From NCBI GenBank assembly GCA_029168955.1, contig JAPDOI010000365.1, positions 248,001 to 312,000 on the forward strand: a stretch of 64,000 nt of DNA, given 5' to 3'. Positions 43,044-53,699 of the stretch are shown in pieces. Position numbers and translations under genes: made by a program. Position 1 is the first letter of the stretch; each line of letters starts with the position of its first letter. The DNA is from Aplectana chamaeleonis (taxonomy: Eukaryota > Nematoda > Chromadorea > Rhabditida > Cosmocercidae). The notes under the pieces were generated by a model. That model was not told the DNA's origin. It ran no database searches and saw only the letters and a list, made by a program, of their open reading frames with translations.

Positions 43044-45497
43044 TTATTCCTCAGTGCCTAAGATCTGTAGGAGGTTAATATTCTCTAACCGAGCCCTAAA
43101 TATCTTGGAACTCGCCGAGCTCAAAACATCCCTTGGCAGCCGCTGTAACCACCTAGCAGCGCGGCAGCTCAGAAAATTATGCATTTGAGAAAAACGCCTT
43201 TTTTCGATTTTTCTGTAATGAAGAGTGAACCCACCGGTTCTAGAACTGGCTGGCATAAATACCCAGTATTTGCTAGCCACTAGCTTGGTCTCACCACGGA
43301 GTATTCGGAAGCAAAACAGTAAATCAGCTACTATCCTTCTAAATTGCAGCGATTTCATCCCTAACTGCCGTAGACGAGCCCCATAACTTGGTAAATCACC
43401 CCACTTTATGTTTTTGAATGCGCGGCAAAAAAGAAGTCTGGTGAATGTACGCTTAACTTTCTCAAGTTTCAGAATTTGCTTCTTCAGAGTTGGGTTCCAA
43501 ATTTGCGAACAATATTCTAAATGCGGGAGAACGTAGCATTTATACAGCCGAACCAGAACCAGGGGATCATCTACATAAAGATTGCGAAACATGGAAAAAA
43601 GTGCAGTATACGCTTTCTTAACGACGAGATCTATATGGCTCGAGAACTGAAGAGATTGGTCCACCAAAACACCAAGGTCCTTGGCGATTACATTAGTTTT
43701 CAGGCGAACGCCATTGATTTCAAAATCTGTTGGGTGACTGTCACCTATGTGTAGTACGAAGCACTTATCGAGATTAACAGCCAGATTATAGCTCGATGTC
43801 CAATTGCTTAACATTTCCATCGAATTTCTGAGAGCGACTTGAACTTCAGTTCTCGATCCATCATCATAAACCCCATATATTTTAACATCGTCCGCGTAAA
43901 GTTGTATATTTATTTGCGGCGACGTTTTGAGAGCAAGAGGTAAGTCCATGGTATAAATAAGGAAGAGTAGAGGCGAAAGATCCCCACCTTGGGGAACACC
44001 ACTTGTGCAACGATGTCTTTCAGAGAACTCAGATCCTACTCTCACGGTCATGTGTCTATTGCTCAGATACGATTCAAACCAATCTAATAGTTCTCCGCTT
44101 CAACCTATAAACTTCAATTTTTGAAGTAATTTGCAGCGAGATACTTTGTCAAATGCTTTAGATAGGTCAACATAGATCACGTCAACTGACTTACCTTGAT
44201 CTCCAAGTGCGACTCTCCATAAACCTCGGCATAATGATACTCCAGTTGCGTGATGCTGTTGTACTCGACACGAGGTTGATAGTAGATCTTTATGGCTTAC
44301 GTTTCGGAGCAACCTCCTTCTTCAGAGCCTGAAAAGATCAAATAAGAACTGCGTTTACCCGGCCAAACATCTCCTAAACTCCACTAAGATCGAGAACCTA
44401 TTTTCTGTCACGTAGGTAAGAGAGGGGGCGCATCGGGCCATTGCGCATAATGGCGACAACTTTGATGTCAAGGTCGAGATCATGGCCCGAGAGACTGACA
44501 CCGCGGCGCGAAAAAACTTGGAGGCATTTTTCATACAGGCTCATGATCCGCAAATTAACCGGAAGGGAGAAGGTCTCTATATAACCCGGGAGCTCAGGCC
44601 ATACGTCAGACTCGCCTTCTAACATCTCAAAGGGTGGTCTACGGCGTTTTCCTTCATCGACGTTCTACGCTGCTCTGATCACTAGCGAGTTCTTGGCTAG
44701 GTGCGGTGTATTCTCTGTTTTCCTCTCTTACCTACGTTACAGAAAATAGGTTCTCGATTTTAGTGGAGTTTAGGAGATGTTTGGCTGGGTAAACGCAGTT
44801 CTTATTTGATCTTTTCAGGCTCTGAAGAAGGAGGTTGCTCCGAAACGTAAGCCATAAAGAACTACTATCAACCTCGGGTCGAGTACAACAGCATCACACA
44901 ACTGGAGTGACTTACCTTGGTTCAGTGCCAGATTCCAATCAAATAAACTCTCCACAAGATTAGCTGTAGTCGAAGCCCCGGGGACAAAGCCATGCTGCTC
45001 AAGTGGAGTCAATTTCTGTTTATGAAGCCAAGACAAAAGTCTCTCTCTGATGATTTTTTCCATGATTTTGATAGGTATCGGTGTTATACTGATTGGGTGA
45101 AAATCGCTGACCAATCGTGGTGCAGGCTTCTCTGGAATCTAGTAACTAGGGCATCTTTCCATACCTCTGGAACCTCTCCCAACATGAGGGAAACGCTGAA
45201 CAGGTGCGGTGGAGGCTTGGAAAGAGCGGGAGCACAATTCCTGAACACAATAATAGGAATGCCGTCAAATGGTTCCGAAATTCACGGTTTCAACGCTTTA
45301 AGTAGCTTTAAAACTTCATTTGGATGGAAATGGATGCTATTGAACGTGGAATGAGCGTATGAAATATTATTCGGAACTGAGCGAAAATCGTAAATGTCAG
45401 CATTCGAGAAAACATTGACAAAAAAGTGTCCTAAGGCGTTAGCTTTACTTGCATCAGTACTACATTGTTCACCGCTAGTGTCACAGATAATCGGCAT
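43044..45497 (-). pseudogene. LINE reverse transcriptase, interrupted
   Basis: Pieces in order on the minus strand are an N-terminal connector (45282-45497), fingers/palm (44815-45114: HPISI, then HGFV), the first catalytic Asp region (44100-44198, YVDLSKAFD), and a long frame (43044-44051). That long frame has SGVPQG, LSPLLF, the YADD catalytic box, and the C-terminal domain typical of CR1-like elements. At least three breaks (stops or frameshifts) plus the 709-bp insertion make it inactive. Reverse transcriptase copies LINE RNA at the nicked target; that is family knowledge. Confidence 0.88.
44199..44907. mobile_element. Palindromic insertion, possibly Penelope-like, 12-bp target duplication
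   Basis: TGACTTACCTTG occurs at 44187-44198 and 44908-44919, and the LINE reading frame continues across when the insert is skipped. Inside are ~190-bp inverted arms (44240-44430 and 44720-44907) containing GCTTACGTTTCGGAGCAACC...CTTCTTCAGAGCC. The spacer of about 290 bp has no domain. A long duplication and inverted copies of the ACGTTTCGG...CTTCAGAGCC motif recall Penelope-like elements, which is inference. Confidence 0.65.
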
Positions 45498-45549
45498 CTC
45501 TAGTTTCGTTTTGATTTTTTTTGAAAATAGATATGGAGATATTCCATAG

Positions 45550-47085
45550 AAGCACGCGAGGCAAGCCTGCGCTCTCCATTAGCCCAAAACGTTCGGAGGT
45601 GATAGTCGATACCATAACAAACCCTTTAATAACACGGATCAGGTAGAACATTCATCGAGTTATTCGAAAACATCCTTTGTTTTTGTGATAAAAGTTCTTG
45701 AATATGAAGGGGGAATTTCGTACAGCGAGGTTTTTTAACGGCTCTCCTTACTTCTTGTCTAAGTGCTATAACTTCAGTTTTGATGGCGGAGACTATTTCG
45801 GTGCATGATGACAGTTCTGATGGTACGGTGTGTTTAGTACAGTTTGTTATTGATTTGAGTTTTTTTGCAGAACTCGATGATCAGAGAAGGAGAATATTTC
45901 TTGTATTGCATGATTGTTGAACTGTTGCTGGAATAAATAGATTAGCCTTATGGAAAATCAGCAAATCGTGTTCGAAAATAGTGAAAATTGGTACGAAAGG
46001 TATAGACGAGCATAGTATTACGTAATACACGTTAATGTCATCTAAGATTTAAAACTGGGTGAAGGGGAGGCGTTTCCCGTGCAGATCCTGAGGTTGATGA
46101 CGTCACGAGCGTTTATTTGAGATGAGGTCACCCCGTTCACTGTGGCGTCTGCGATGCTGTTCTCAATTCGGGGCCGATCCATGCGGGCATCACTCCGTCG
46201 ACCTTATAGTTCCCTGTTTCCTTCAGTCGCTCACACAGCTACCTTATAGCTGCGTGAGCGACTCACCCCGTCCGGGATGCTTCCCGGCATGGTCTTCGAA
46301 TCGTTTCAACGGGAGTTTTAACATTACTCGAGAGGACATTTAGCGAAGATCGATCTGAAAGCGTTGAGAGTCAAGACTTTACATAGGACATCCTTATGCA
46401 TCAAACAATGTTTTTAATGTATCACACAGATGACGCTCAGATGCAGTTCAAATTAACGATTAAAGTTGCATATCAAGCCAGATTTTTACCGCCCCAGCTG
46501 TGCTAGATGACAGGTGAAGGACTAGTCTCTCTTGGTGGAATGCCTTATATGAGACCCTCCCCCCCTATGCTTAAAATCATCGATTTTCGGCGCATTGAAG
46601 GAAACACACGATAAAATTTGTATCCGTATATTTCTCAGATTATGGCAGATTCTGAAGGGGATAGGGGCTTTCTACACACAGCAGCGGTCAATCTTCCTCA
46701 CTTGTGAATCCTTTGAATTCCACTTTCAGGCTCACAAAATGACGAAAACTTGATCTTGTGACGAAAGGAGTGTTGAAGCCTGTGGGGCGATGACAGGTTG
46801 TGGGGAAGCGTAGGTTGCATTCTGGAGAAATGTGTTGCCATTTGTTTTTGTTGAGACTCTCATGAGCTCGAGAACATCAGTTTCGTTTGAAATTTCTGAT
46901 CAAATGGAGACTGGGTGAGGGGTTTGCACCTTTATGATTTTTACAAAACAGCTCAAATGGATTCGTTTCGTTTAAACGTTTTTTGAGACAGCAGTCAGTG
47001 GTGGAGTTGGTGGCTCGCATCTCAACTGTGCACATAAAACAGCAAAAACAAACGTTAGAGTTCAACTATTTTATGTAAGGATCGC
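45550..47085. other. Unassigned stretch with one small hairpin
   Basis: AT-rich mixed sequence with no recognisable gene. The exception is a 37-bp perfect-looking stem at 46226-46262 (GTCGCTCACACAGCT, 7-base loop, complement with one mismatch). Confidence 0.45.
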
Positions 47086-47086
47086 A

Positions 47087-47112
47087 TGTATGTATTTATT
47101 TGTTTAATTATT
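47087..47112 (-). other. ATTTATTT tract, possible LINE 3' tail
   Basis: Read on the minus strand this is an AATAAATAA-type tail like those at 42297 and 63211. No reverse transcriptase is recognisable upstream, so it may be a short 3' LINE remnant. Confidence 0.3.
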
Positions 47113-47885
47113 TATTACGTGGATATGCATCACACGCGGTTTCAAAAAAAACAGTGATAAGGGAAACCGAAAAAAGCAACAAGAAAGTCAGTAGAAATCA
47201 GGAATGTGGTGCACTGCGAAGATCCTCGCAGTGCCTTTCGGTGAGCCTTTTCTATATAAACTATGATTTTGGCAATGCATGTGCTTTGGATAATCTTGAA
47301 AAGTCGGAGCCCGCTCTCTGTGTAAAGAAGGAGGCCCGTGCGGTGGCTTTCGCTCTTAGATAAAGTATTTTGATTGGGCAACATCTTGTATGTATAGCTG
47401 CTGAAGGATACTGTGAGTTGGATGCTAGGTAGTGGGCCGTAAACTAATTCTTACAATGAAGCAGCACGAAAACATGCTTTTCAGTTGAAATTTTGTTTTG
47501 AAGGCATGATGGATTAGCAAAGTTGAGAAGTGGAGAGTGCAGCTGGCTATGATTTGAAACTGCCCATAGTCGTACCAAGAACATGATTTTGATTTCAGTT
47601 TCAGTGTGAGCACAGATTTAGGGGTGGAAATGTGTATCTATTATATTTAGACATCTTTGCACCAAATGTACCGCAAGGCCTGCCCACATGGTAGGGTGTT
47701 CGCATTCAATTTAGTCTGAGGAATGGACGGAGCTGCAGCGGTAGATCGCCGCGCGAATCGAAACCCCGTTGGCCAGTGATGCCGCCAACGCCGCACGATC
47801 AGCTGCAGTAATCGCGCCTGGTCCGTTCACCAGACTAAATTTGATACGCAAACCCCTACATACAGTCGACACGGTTCGTTCTGAA

Positions 47886-47993
47886 ACTTTTGGTTCGTTA
47901 TGGGTCGTTGGCGCGAATTCGGTGCGCATATCTGTGTTGCGCATGTCAAACGTACGCCGAGTTTGCGCCATCGCCTAATGAAGAACCAAAAGT
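47886..47993. repeat. Hairpin related to 37202-37329
   Basis: ACTTTTGGTTC at the left and GAACCAAAAGT at the right enclose GTTGGCGCGAATTCGGTGCGC and its near complement ACGCCGAGTTTGCGCCA. It shares the GGCGCAAACTCGG core with the 37-kb hairpin. Confidence 0.7.
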
Positions 47994-48269
47994 ATCCTTG
48001 GAATCCGTGCCCATTGTAAGTACAACGCGAATCGCGAACCCGTCATAACACTTAATTTCGCCATCTTATGGTAATATCCAAGAAGGAATCCTCCAACGTT
48101 TGTAATCTTGTGGCTATATAACAACTAAGGATTTCGAAACTTGTTAGTCTTCTTATGAACACCAATGGACCTAGCTGACTACCAGGCAACACTGCAAACC
48201 CATCTGGGCTGTTAGTAAACCCCCTCGTGTTGTCACAACAATACGAGAAACTTTTCGTAACAAGACATG

Positions 48270-48394
48270 ACAACGAATGCTAATGTCATTTGTTTGTTAT
48301 GAGTTTGTCACGAGGGAACACACACTCCAACGCAAAAACCACAGCGCTAAATGGGAAATGAACCTGTAACATTCATCTCATCACGGCGCGCACT
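48270..48394 (-). repeat. Possible tRNA-like SINE fragment, copy 1
   Basis: The minus strand shows GCGCGCCG, then CAGGTTCATTTCCC (box B/T-loop-like), then CTGTGGTTTTTGC. The same order occurs at 53190-53350. I see no good box A, so this is weak. Confidence 0.25.
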
Positions 48395-48755
48395 CTCAGG
48401 CCAGACCATTACGGGAAAATTCTGAAAGAATACGAAAAAAATCTGTCCGATTACGAGACGATGTTGCCCTCCTCTGACAGATTTCTTCCGTATTCTGGCA
48501 GAATTCATTCGTGATCTGACAGAATTTTCTAGTAATCTGGCAGAATACTCCCGTATACGAACTGGAGAATACAAGAAAATTCTGCCAGATTACGAGAATT
48601 TCTGTCAGATTACGAGAAGTATCTGCCAGATTACGAGACGATGTTGCCCTCCTCTGACAGAATTTTCCCGTATTCTGTCAGATTTCTCTCGTGATCTGGC
48701 AGACTTTTCTAGTTATCTGGCAGAATTCTCCACTACTCACATAGGCTGAAAAATA
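48395..48755. repeat. CTGCCAGATTACGAGAA palindromic repeat cluster
   Basis: Begins CTCAGGCCAGACC. A ~180-bp unit occurs twice (GATTACGAGACGATGTTGCCCTCCTCTGACAG at about 48450 and 48630). Words such as TCTGACAGATTACG recur with their complements. Related to 1296-1529 and 52953-53186 by CTGACAG words. Non-coding. Confidence 0.7.
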
Positions 48756-48945
48756 TTAAGTAGACCCCAAAAAGTTTCTATTTTGTCAGACATTCTTCCG
48801 ATGAAAGGGTCACGATAGACCGAAAATGGAGCTCAAGATTTCCGAAACTTCTAGATATGTACTCAAAGTTGTTGGAATTTTGCAGTATTTCAGCCTGAGA
48901 AATCCCGCCTTTTTTTCTACGCTGAAATTCTTCGGTAATCTAGTA

Positions 48946-49502
48946 CCAGGTTGTCCAATAATTCTTGTCCGAAGATCATGCTCTGCTGCTGGTGGGACAC
49001 CAAGGGCATGCTGTACTTCGAGCTGCTCCCTCAAGGCAGGACGGTCACTGCCTCCATCTACACCGATCAGCTCGAGAAACTAGCCGCCGCCATCCGAGAA
49101 AAGCGTCCCCGACGGGCCTCGGTCCACCTGCTGCACGACAAAGCGCGCCCCCACGTGGCGAAGGAGACCCAGCAGAAGTTGGCGACGCTCGGCTGGGAGA
49201 CGGTTGCCCATCCGCCGTATTCCCCGGACCTCGCCCCCTCCGACTACCACTTGTTCCGCCCGCTGAAGCACTATTCGGTCGGAAGAAAGTTTACCAACTA
49301 CGACAACCTCAAATCCGACATCGCGGACTTCTTCGAGTCGCAGCCCTCGGAGTTCTGGGCGAAGGGCATCGGCGACCTGCCCAATCGATGGGCCACTGTT
49401 GTGGATAACTGTGGTGATTATATTGTTGATTAGACTTGTTTTTCAATAAAGTTGAAATTAAAAATGGTGAAATTTTCGGACAAGAATTATTGGACAACCT
49501 GG
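48946..49502 (+). mobile_element. Internally deleted mariner
   Basis: Perfect 28-bp TIRs (CCAGGTTGTCCAATAATTCT onward). TA is at 48944-48945 and 49503-49504. 557 bp versus about 1.3 kb for full mariners. It is GC-rich relative to its flanks and carries an AATAAA at 49445-49450. The 5' TIR runs straight into the transposase C-terminal half. Confidence 0.95.
48978..49433 (+). pseudogene. Mariner transposase, C-terminal part
   Basis: 151 residues from the first ATG; the frame itself stays open into the TIR. It carries the WWD segment, the second catalytic Asp in LLHDKARPHVA, and the third in YSPDLAPSDYHLF, spaced as expected for DD34D mariners. The DNA-binding helix-turn-helix half and the first catalytic Asp are deleted, so it cannot cut DNA. 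The remaining frame is open without stops. Confidence 0.93.
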
Positions 49503-49849
49503 TATAACGTACTTTCTTCGATCAGTACTGCTCGCATCCGGCTATTTTATCGCGAGAGTGGAACACACATGTTACTGCTTTTAGATCACAAGCTGCCTTA
49601 TTCTCAATTCTAGTAATGCCATTGAAGTGAAGCTGTTTCTGTTCATATAATTATCAGCTTGCACATACGTCATTTCCTCCTCTTTCAAGAGAGCAGTCTC
49701 TGGTTGCAGTGGCCATTTTGGATGAAATGTACTTGTAAATAACGATTTTCGGACGTAGAGTATGAATTTACCCTCCTTGGCTGCGTAGTATCACCCTGAA
49801 GCAAGGCGATAAGGGTCCTGTTTTCAGCTCAAAATTGCCCCCTGGTGGG

Positions 49850-50095
49850 AAGTAGAGTATATCAAACTAATAAAATTTTTTGAAAAAAACGAATATTTCG
49901 AAAAATTTACTCTTCCGAATATTCGAATAAACGAATTATTAGGAACATTGACTTCTCCGAATAGTCGAATGAACGAATTATTCAAAACATTGAGTTTTCC
50001 GAATAGTAAAATAAACAAAATATTCGAAAAATTAACTTCCGAATAATCGAATTATTCGAATCATTCGATTACGAATAATTCGAATATCTCGTCGC
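49850..50095. repeat. Degenerate TTCGAATAATTCGAA low-complexity island
   Basis: Repeated CGAATATTCGAATAAACGAATTATT words, self-complementary, no fixed period. Similar in kind to 28200-28350. Confidence 0.88.
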
Positions 50096-50339
50096 ACTAC
50101 TTCATGGCATTTTTTTCTGTATAGTATTGTATAGATCAAAGGCGCCCTCTCGGATTTCGGAATAGAAGCAATTTTAAAGAATGCAAACACGAAGAAGGCC
50201 ACACACCTCACAGGTTCTTTCGGATCGTGAAAGAAATCATGTTCTACTCTTGCGGTTTTGCGTGAGATACAAGTGCACGCCATTATGAAATTGGTGGGAT
50301 AGAAGAATAAAAAAGATGAATGTTAAATTGAAGGTTAAA

Positions 50340-51800
50340 TGAAATAAAATACTAAAGGCAGTGTTCACGACGTAAAAGTAGCCCGTTTTTTGGCTAAAAC
50401 TTAAGCTTTAGATTCTCTGAGAAGAGTAGGAACAGAAGAGCGACGAAAAACGGTGAAGAAGTTTTGTCCGTGGGGTTTTTTCTGGACGCTAAACACGAAT
50501 ATGAGGTTCGTTGAAAATTTTTAGAAAGATCACTGCACGTTTTGGAAGGTACAAAATGTACAAAAAACGACTGTCTTCAAGGCATCTTGCGCGCTGGATA
50601 TCACTTTCAATTGCTTGTGTACAACCAAACAGTTTGGGCTAGCTGGCAGCACCCACGAAACCAGAAGCTCTGAAAATGCGCCCTGTAAAAGCTAAGGGCA
50701 CCTGAAAACAGCTGTGAGGTCGATCGTCCAGCACTTCTGGGTCAATCATCTAGCCTTTTTTTCACGAAATGTTGATGCGACCGTCAAACAACAAGAAAAA
50801 CTGTAGCACAAACTTCACCAGCAGGAAAACTTCAAAAATTACGGTGACCAGGTGCCGAAAAACTTCAAAAAGGATTTTGGCGCAAAGTTCAGATTCACTT
50901 TTACGTTTTGCTCAAGAAGGTTTTCCCTTAGAAATGAAAGGTTTTCAAGGGTCCTTTCGGCATTTCCATTCACTAGAGGAGCTAAGGTGTACAAAAACGT
51001 AGGGAAATAATATATGGTTTTCTTCGCGTAATATGCATTCAAGCTCTTATATTCTTGAAACAACTAGATTGGGGCGGAATACTACACAGTTTGGCACAGA
51101 TGCCATAGCGATACCAGCGATAATAGAACTCGTTTCCGCAGATGCAGATGATAAACTGACATCAGATTCGTGTTGAGAACTCCAGATAACACCCAGAAAA
51201 ACGATTTGAGCCACATCTGTGTGTCAAATTTTGGAAATCGTCAAAAGTCGATTTTGCCGTCAAATTTTTCAGCCGGTGGGACGCGTTGTACAAATTTGGT
51301 CGAAAACTTTGGAAAAACGACAAGTGAACCTCAGATTCGTGATCGGTACCCCCAATAACCCCCAGGGCAAATTTTAAGTCAAATCTGGAATATTTTTCTT
51401 CAACGCTTCCTGTACCCCGTAATTGATATAATTGAACGCTGAATCGAAAATCCGTGTAAGTCCAAAACGCAATAAGTCTACAGAAGGCTCGGAAAATGTA
51501 CTTTCACTCAAACTTTGCCTAAGGAGGTTGTTTCGGGTGCTGAACACGATTATAGGGTCCGTTTCAGGATTTTCGTAGAATTATTGCGTTTTTTGGAGGG
51601 ACAATATGTACGAAAACCAGAGAAAAACGTCTATAACATTTTTCAGTTTGACTCTAGGCAGCTGCGAAGAGCATATTCGAACTCTAAGTCAAAAAATGAT
51701 TCCAGAAAAGTACATTTCGATCGGAATGGCCAGTTTGGCGAATAGTCTAGGGTAATGCATGCTTACTAAGTCTTTTCGACTTTCTTCGAAAAATGTGTTT
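50340..51800 (+). repeat. Long dispersed repeat, copy 3 (starts with an AGGCA end)
   Basis: AGGCAGTGTTCACGACG at 50356 follows CTAA, a possible mutated TTAA. 50768-51005 aligns with 23160-23450, and 51515-51745 with 2122-2370 inverted. This links the AGGCA-ended MITEs to the long repeat family, which may be the larger parent or simply hold a nested MITE. Confidence 0.55.
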
Positions 51801-51872
51801 TCCTTCTGCAATTCCCATCGACCACGGATCAAAATACGGCAAATTTCTGCTATAGTGATTTTCTAATCAGTT

Positions 51873-52425
51873 TTAGTGAGGGATTATAAAGTAAAAATAT
51901 AGGAATATAAGAAATATCAATGACAACTTTGTGGAGTTGAACCTATTGTTTCGCAACAGTAATTTACAAGGCTCGTTGAAAGCAATCAAAAAACGACTTC
52001 CAAATCGAAATCGAGCAGGATTCTGCATGCATTCAATATTTCGAAAACTTGTTATGGTCTCATTTGAAAAAGTCGTGAAAAAAATTATTCGCAAGACCAA
52101 AGAAAGAAAACAACGCAAGCCGAAAAAGCCCAAGTACCAGAGAAAAAAAAAGATTACAAAGAAAACAACATTCATTTGTTGGGAACGGTCAGTTTTATGG
52201 GGAAAAAACGTGGTTGCTCTGCCAACTGAGTGGATGTATCGACTTCGCTTCGACCAGGAAGGAATGATTTTGGTGGTCATGTCCAGCAGATCGCACCTGA
52301 TGGTGTCATGGAAAATCATCTTGAGTATGATGTTGATGGCGTTATTGAAATGTGATCGAAATGAGAAGCGAAACAAGTACATATGGGTACGAAACATGAC
52401 TCTCCGTACTGGAGCACAAATCTGA
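51873..52425. other. Overlapping sense and antisense open frames, unknown
   Basis: A plus-strand frame of 164 codons (51931-52425) has a Lys/Arg-rich centre. It is overlapped by a 174-codon minus-strand frame (51873-52397) rich in Phe/Ile/Leu. A third frame near 52230-52350 also looks protein-like (acidic, ending at TGA). At most one can be coding and none has a known domain. It may be a decayed gene with frameshifts, or A-rich sequence that happens to be open. Confidence 0.2.
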
Positions 52426-52434
52426 GCGTTTTGG

Positions 52435-52487
52435 CCGAGAAATAGCCCACCAGGCTCCGCAACGGCTCCTGGTGGGCTACGTCTCGG
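52435..52487. repeat. Hairpin CCGAGAAATAGCCCACCAGG
   Basis: Twenty-base arms with one extra base pair around a CTCCGCAACGGCT loop. A diverged version is at 53571-53637, and CGAGAAATA/AGCTATTTCTTGGC words recur between 52500 and 52670. Confidence 0.8.
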
Positions 52488-52952
52488 CTATTTCGTGGCC
52501 TTGCATGAAATAGACAAAAATTTGCCGAGAAATAACTAGAAGTGATCAAAAATGACCGAGACGCGGCCGGTCCACCGACACGGCGCTGCCGTCGCCGGCT
52601 CGGCAATGCGGCGGCAACCAGCTATTTCTTGGCTAATACGCGGAAAGCAGGCATTTTGTGGCTGTTTCTCGGCCATAACTCGCAGAGAGCGTTTCACAAA
52701 TTTTTCAGGAGATTGAAATTTTTTCGCGCTACCATTCGTATGATATGTGCGAACCACCACTTGATTGAAATGAGAAAAAAATGAATTGATTTTCAATCTT
52801 GATCAAACTTTACCTCTTTTTTATGATATGTGAGGTCGACAATGAGACCTGACGGTTTTCACCTTCACGAGGATGGCGAGAGCATTGGAAAGAGACAACG
52901 TGCTCCTCGGCTCCAGGAGTGAGCTTCAAAAGAAAAACTGCCGATTTGGATT

Positions 52953-53186
52953 CTAGAGCCAAATTTTGTAGTCTGTCAGTATTCAACTTTCTGATGGATC
53001 ACGGGAGGTGTCCGGTAAATTACGGAGGAATATTGTGGTAACCCTCTGGTAATCTGACAGAATATACCAGTACCAGAGATCAAGGTGAAATCTCTAACAA
53101 AATTTCCGTAATCGGGCAGTAATTGCAGATTTTCCACTGATTGCACGGAAAACTCCCGTAAATTCCTGGTACTACCCCGGCCTGAG
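52953..53186. repeat. Dispersed repeat, partner of 1296-1529
   Basis: Same order of blocks as 1296-1529, ending CCCCGGCCTGAG. About 80% identical by eye. Confidence 0.65.
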
Positions 53187-53189
53187 CGC

Positions 53190-53350
53190 CAACTGCTCTA
53201 TTTTGTAAGTGTCAACGTCAGCACTAAACCCTACGAAGTGATGAAACACGCGCAGATGAATGCAAAAACCACAGATATACGCGAGAACTGAACCCGGGAC
53301 GCACGTCCAGTAGCGGCGCGCACACCAACTTCCCCAATCGTTCGTTGTGT
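53190..53350 (-). repeat. Possible tRNA-like SINE fragment, copy 2
   Basis: Minus strand: GTGCGCGCCGC, CCCGGGTTCAGTTCTCG (T-loop/box B-like), then CTGTGGTTTTTGC, as at 48270-48394. No convincing box A. Confidence 0.3.
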
Positions 53351-53570
53351 CCCTTACATAATCGAGTGATATGATGGTTCGCCATACTGATCACTGCGTT
53401 GTACCCACCACTAATCGCAATGATTGGAGACCACTGATCGGTTCGTAAAGTGGTGGCATCAACATTTGGAGCACTTCCCAGTATTACCTTTTCGGTGCAC
53501 AGTTTTAAGAATTTTCCTGTTACTGTACCACTCAAAATTTCGTTGGTTTTGTACTTTACTCTGAGAGATT

Positions 53571-53637
53571 TGGCCGAAAAGCTGCCGCGAAATAGCCCGC
53601 CAGACCCCTCAGCGGCTCCAGGTGGACTACTTTTCGG
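53571..53637. repeat. Hairpin related to 52435-52487
   Basis: GCCGAAAAGCTGCCGCGAAATAGCCCGCC pairs imperfectly with GGTGGACTACTTTTCGGC, sharing the AAATAGCCC and CTCC loop words. Confidence 0.6.
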
Positions 53638-53699
53638 CTATTTCAAGGCTATTTCTAGGCTTTTGACGAAAAGGACGAAAAAATAGCCGGGAAGTAACA

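Larger units (their letters stand above)
42297..45510 (-). mobile_element. CR1/Jockey-like LINE, 5'-truncated, interrupted
   Basis: The minus strand carries reverse transcriptase (43044-45497), a ~700-bp 3' region and a 3' end made of a short hairpin (CGCCGGTGACGGCG) followed by AAATAAATAAA, the tail type of CR1-like LINEs. The 5' limit is near 45510, where similarity to LINE proteins fades; no endonuclease is present. An insertion at 44199-44907 splits it. Confidence 0.8.
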
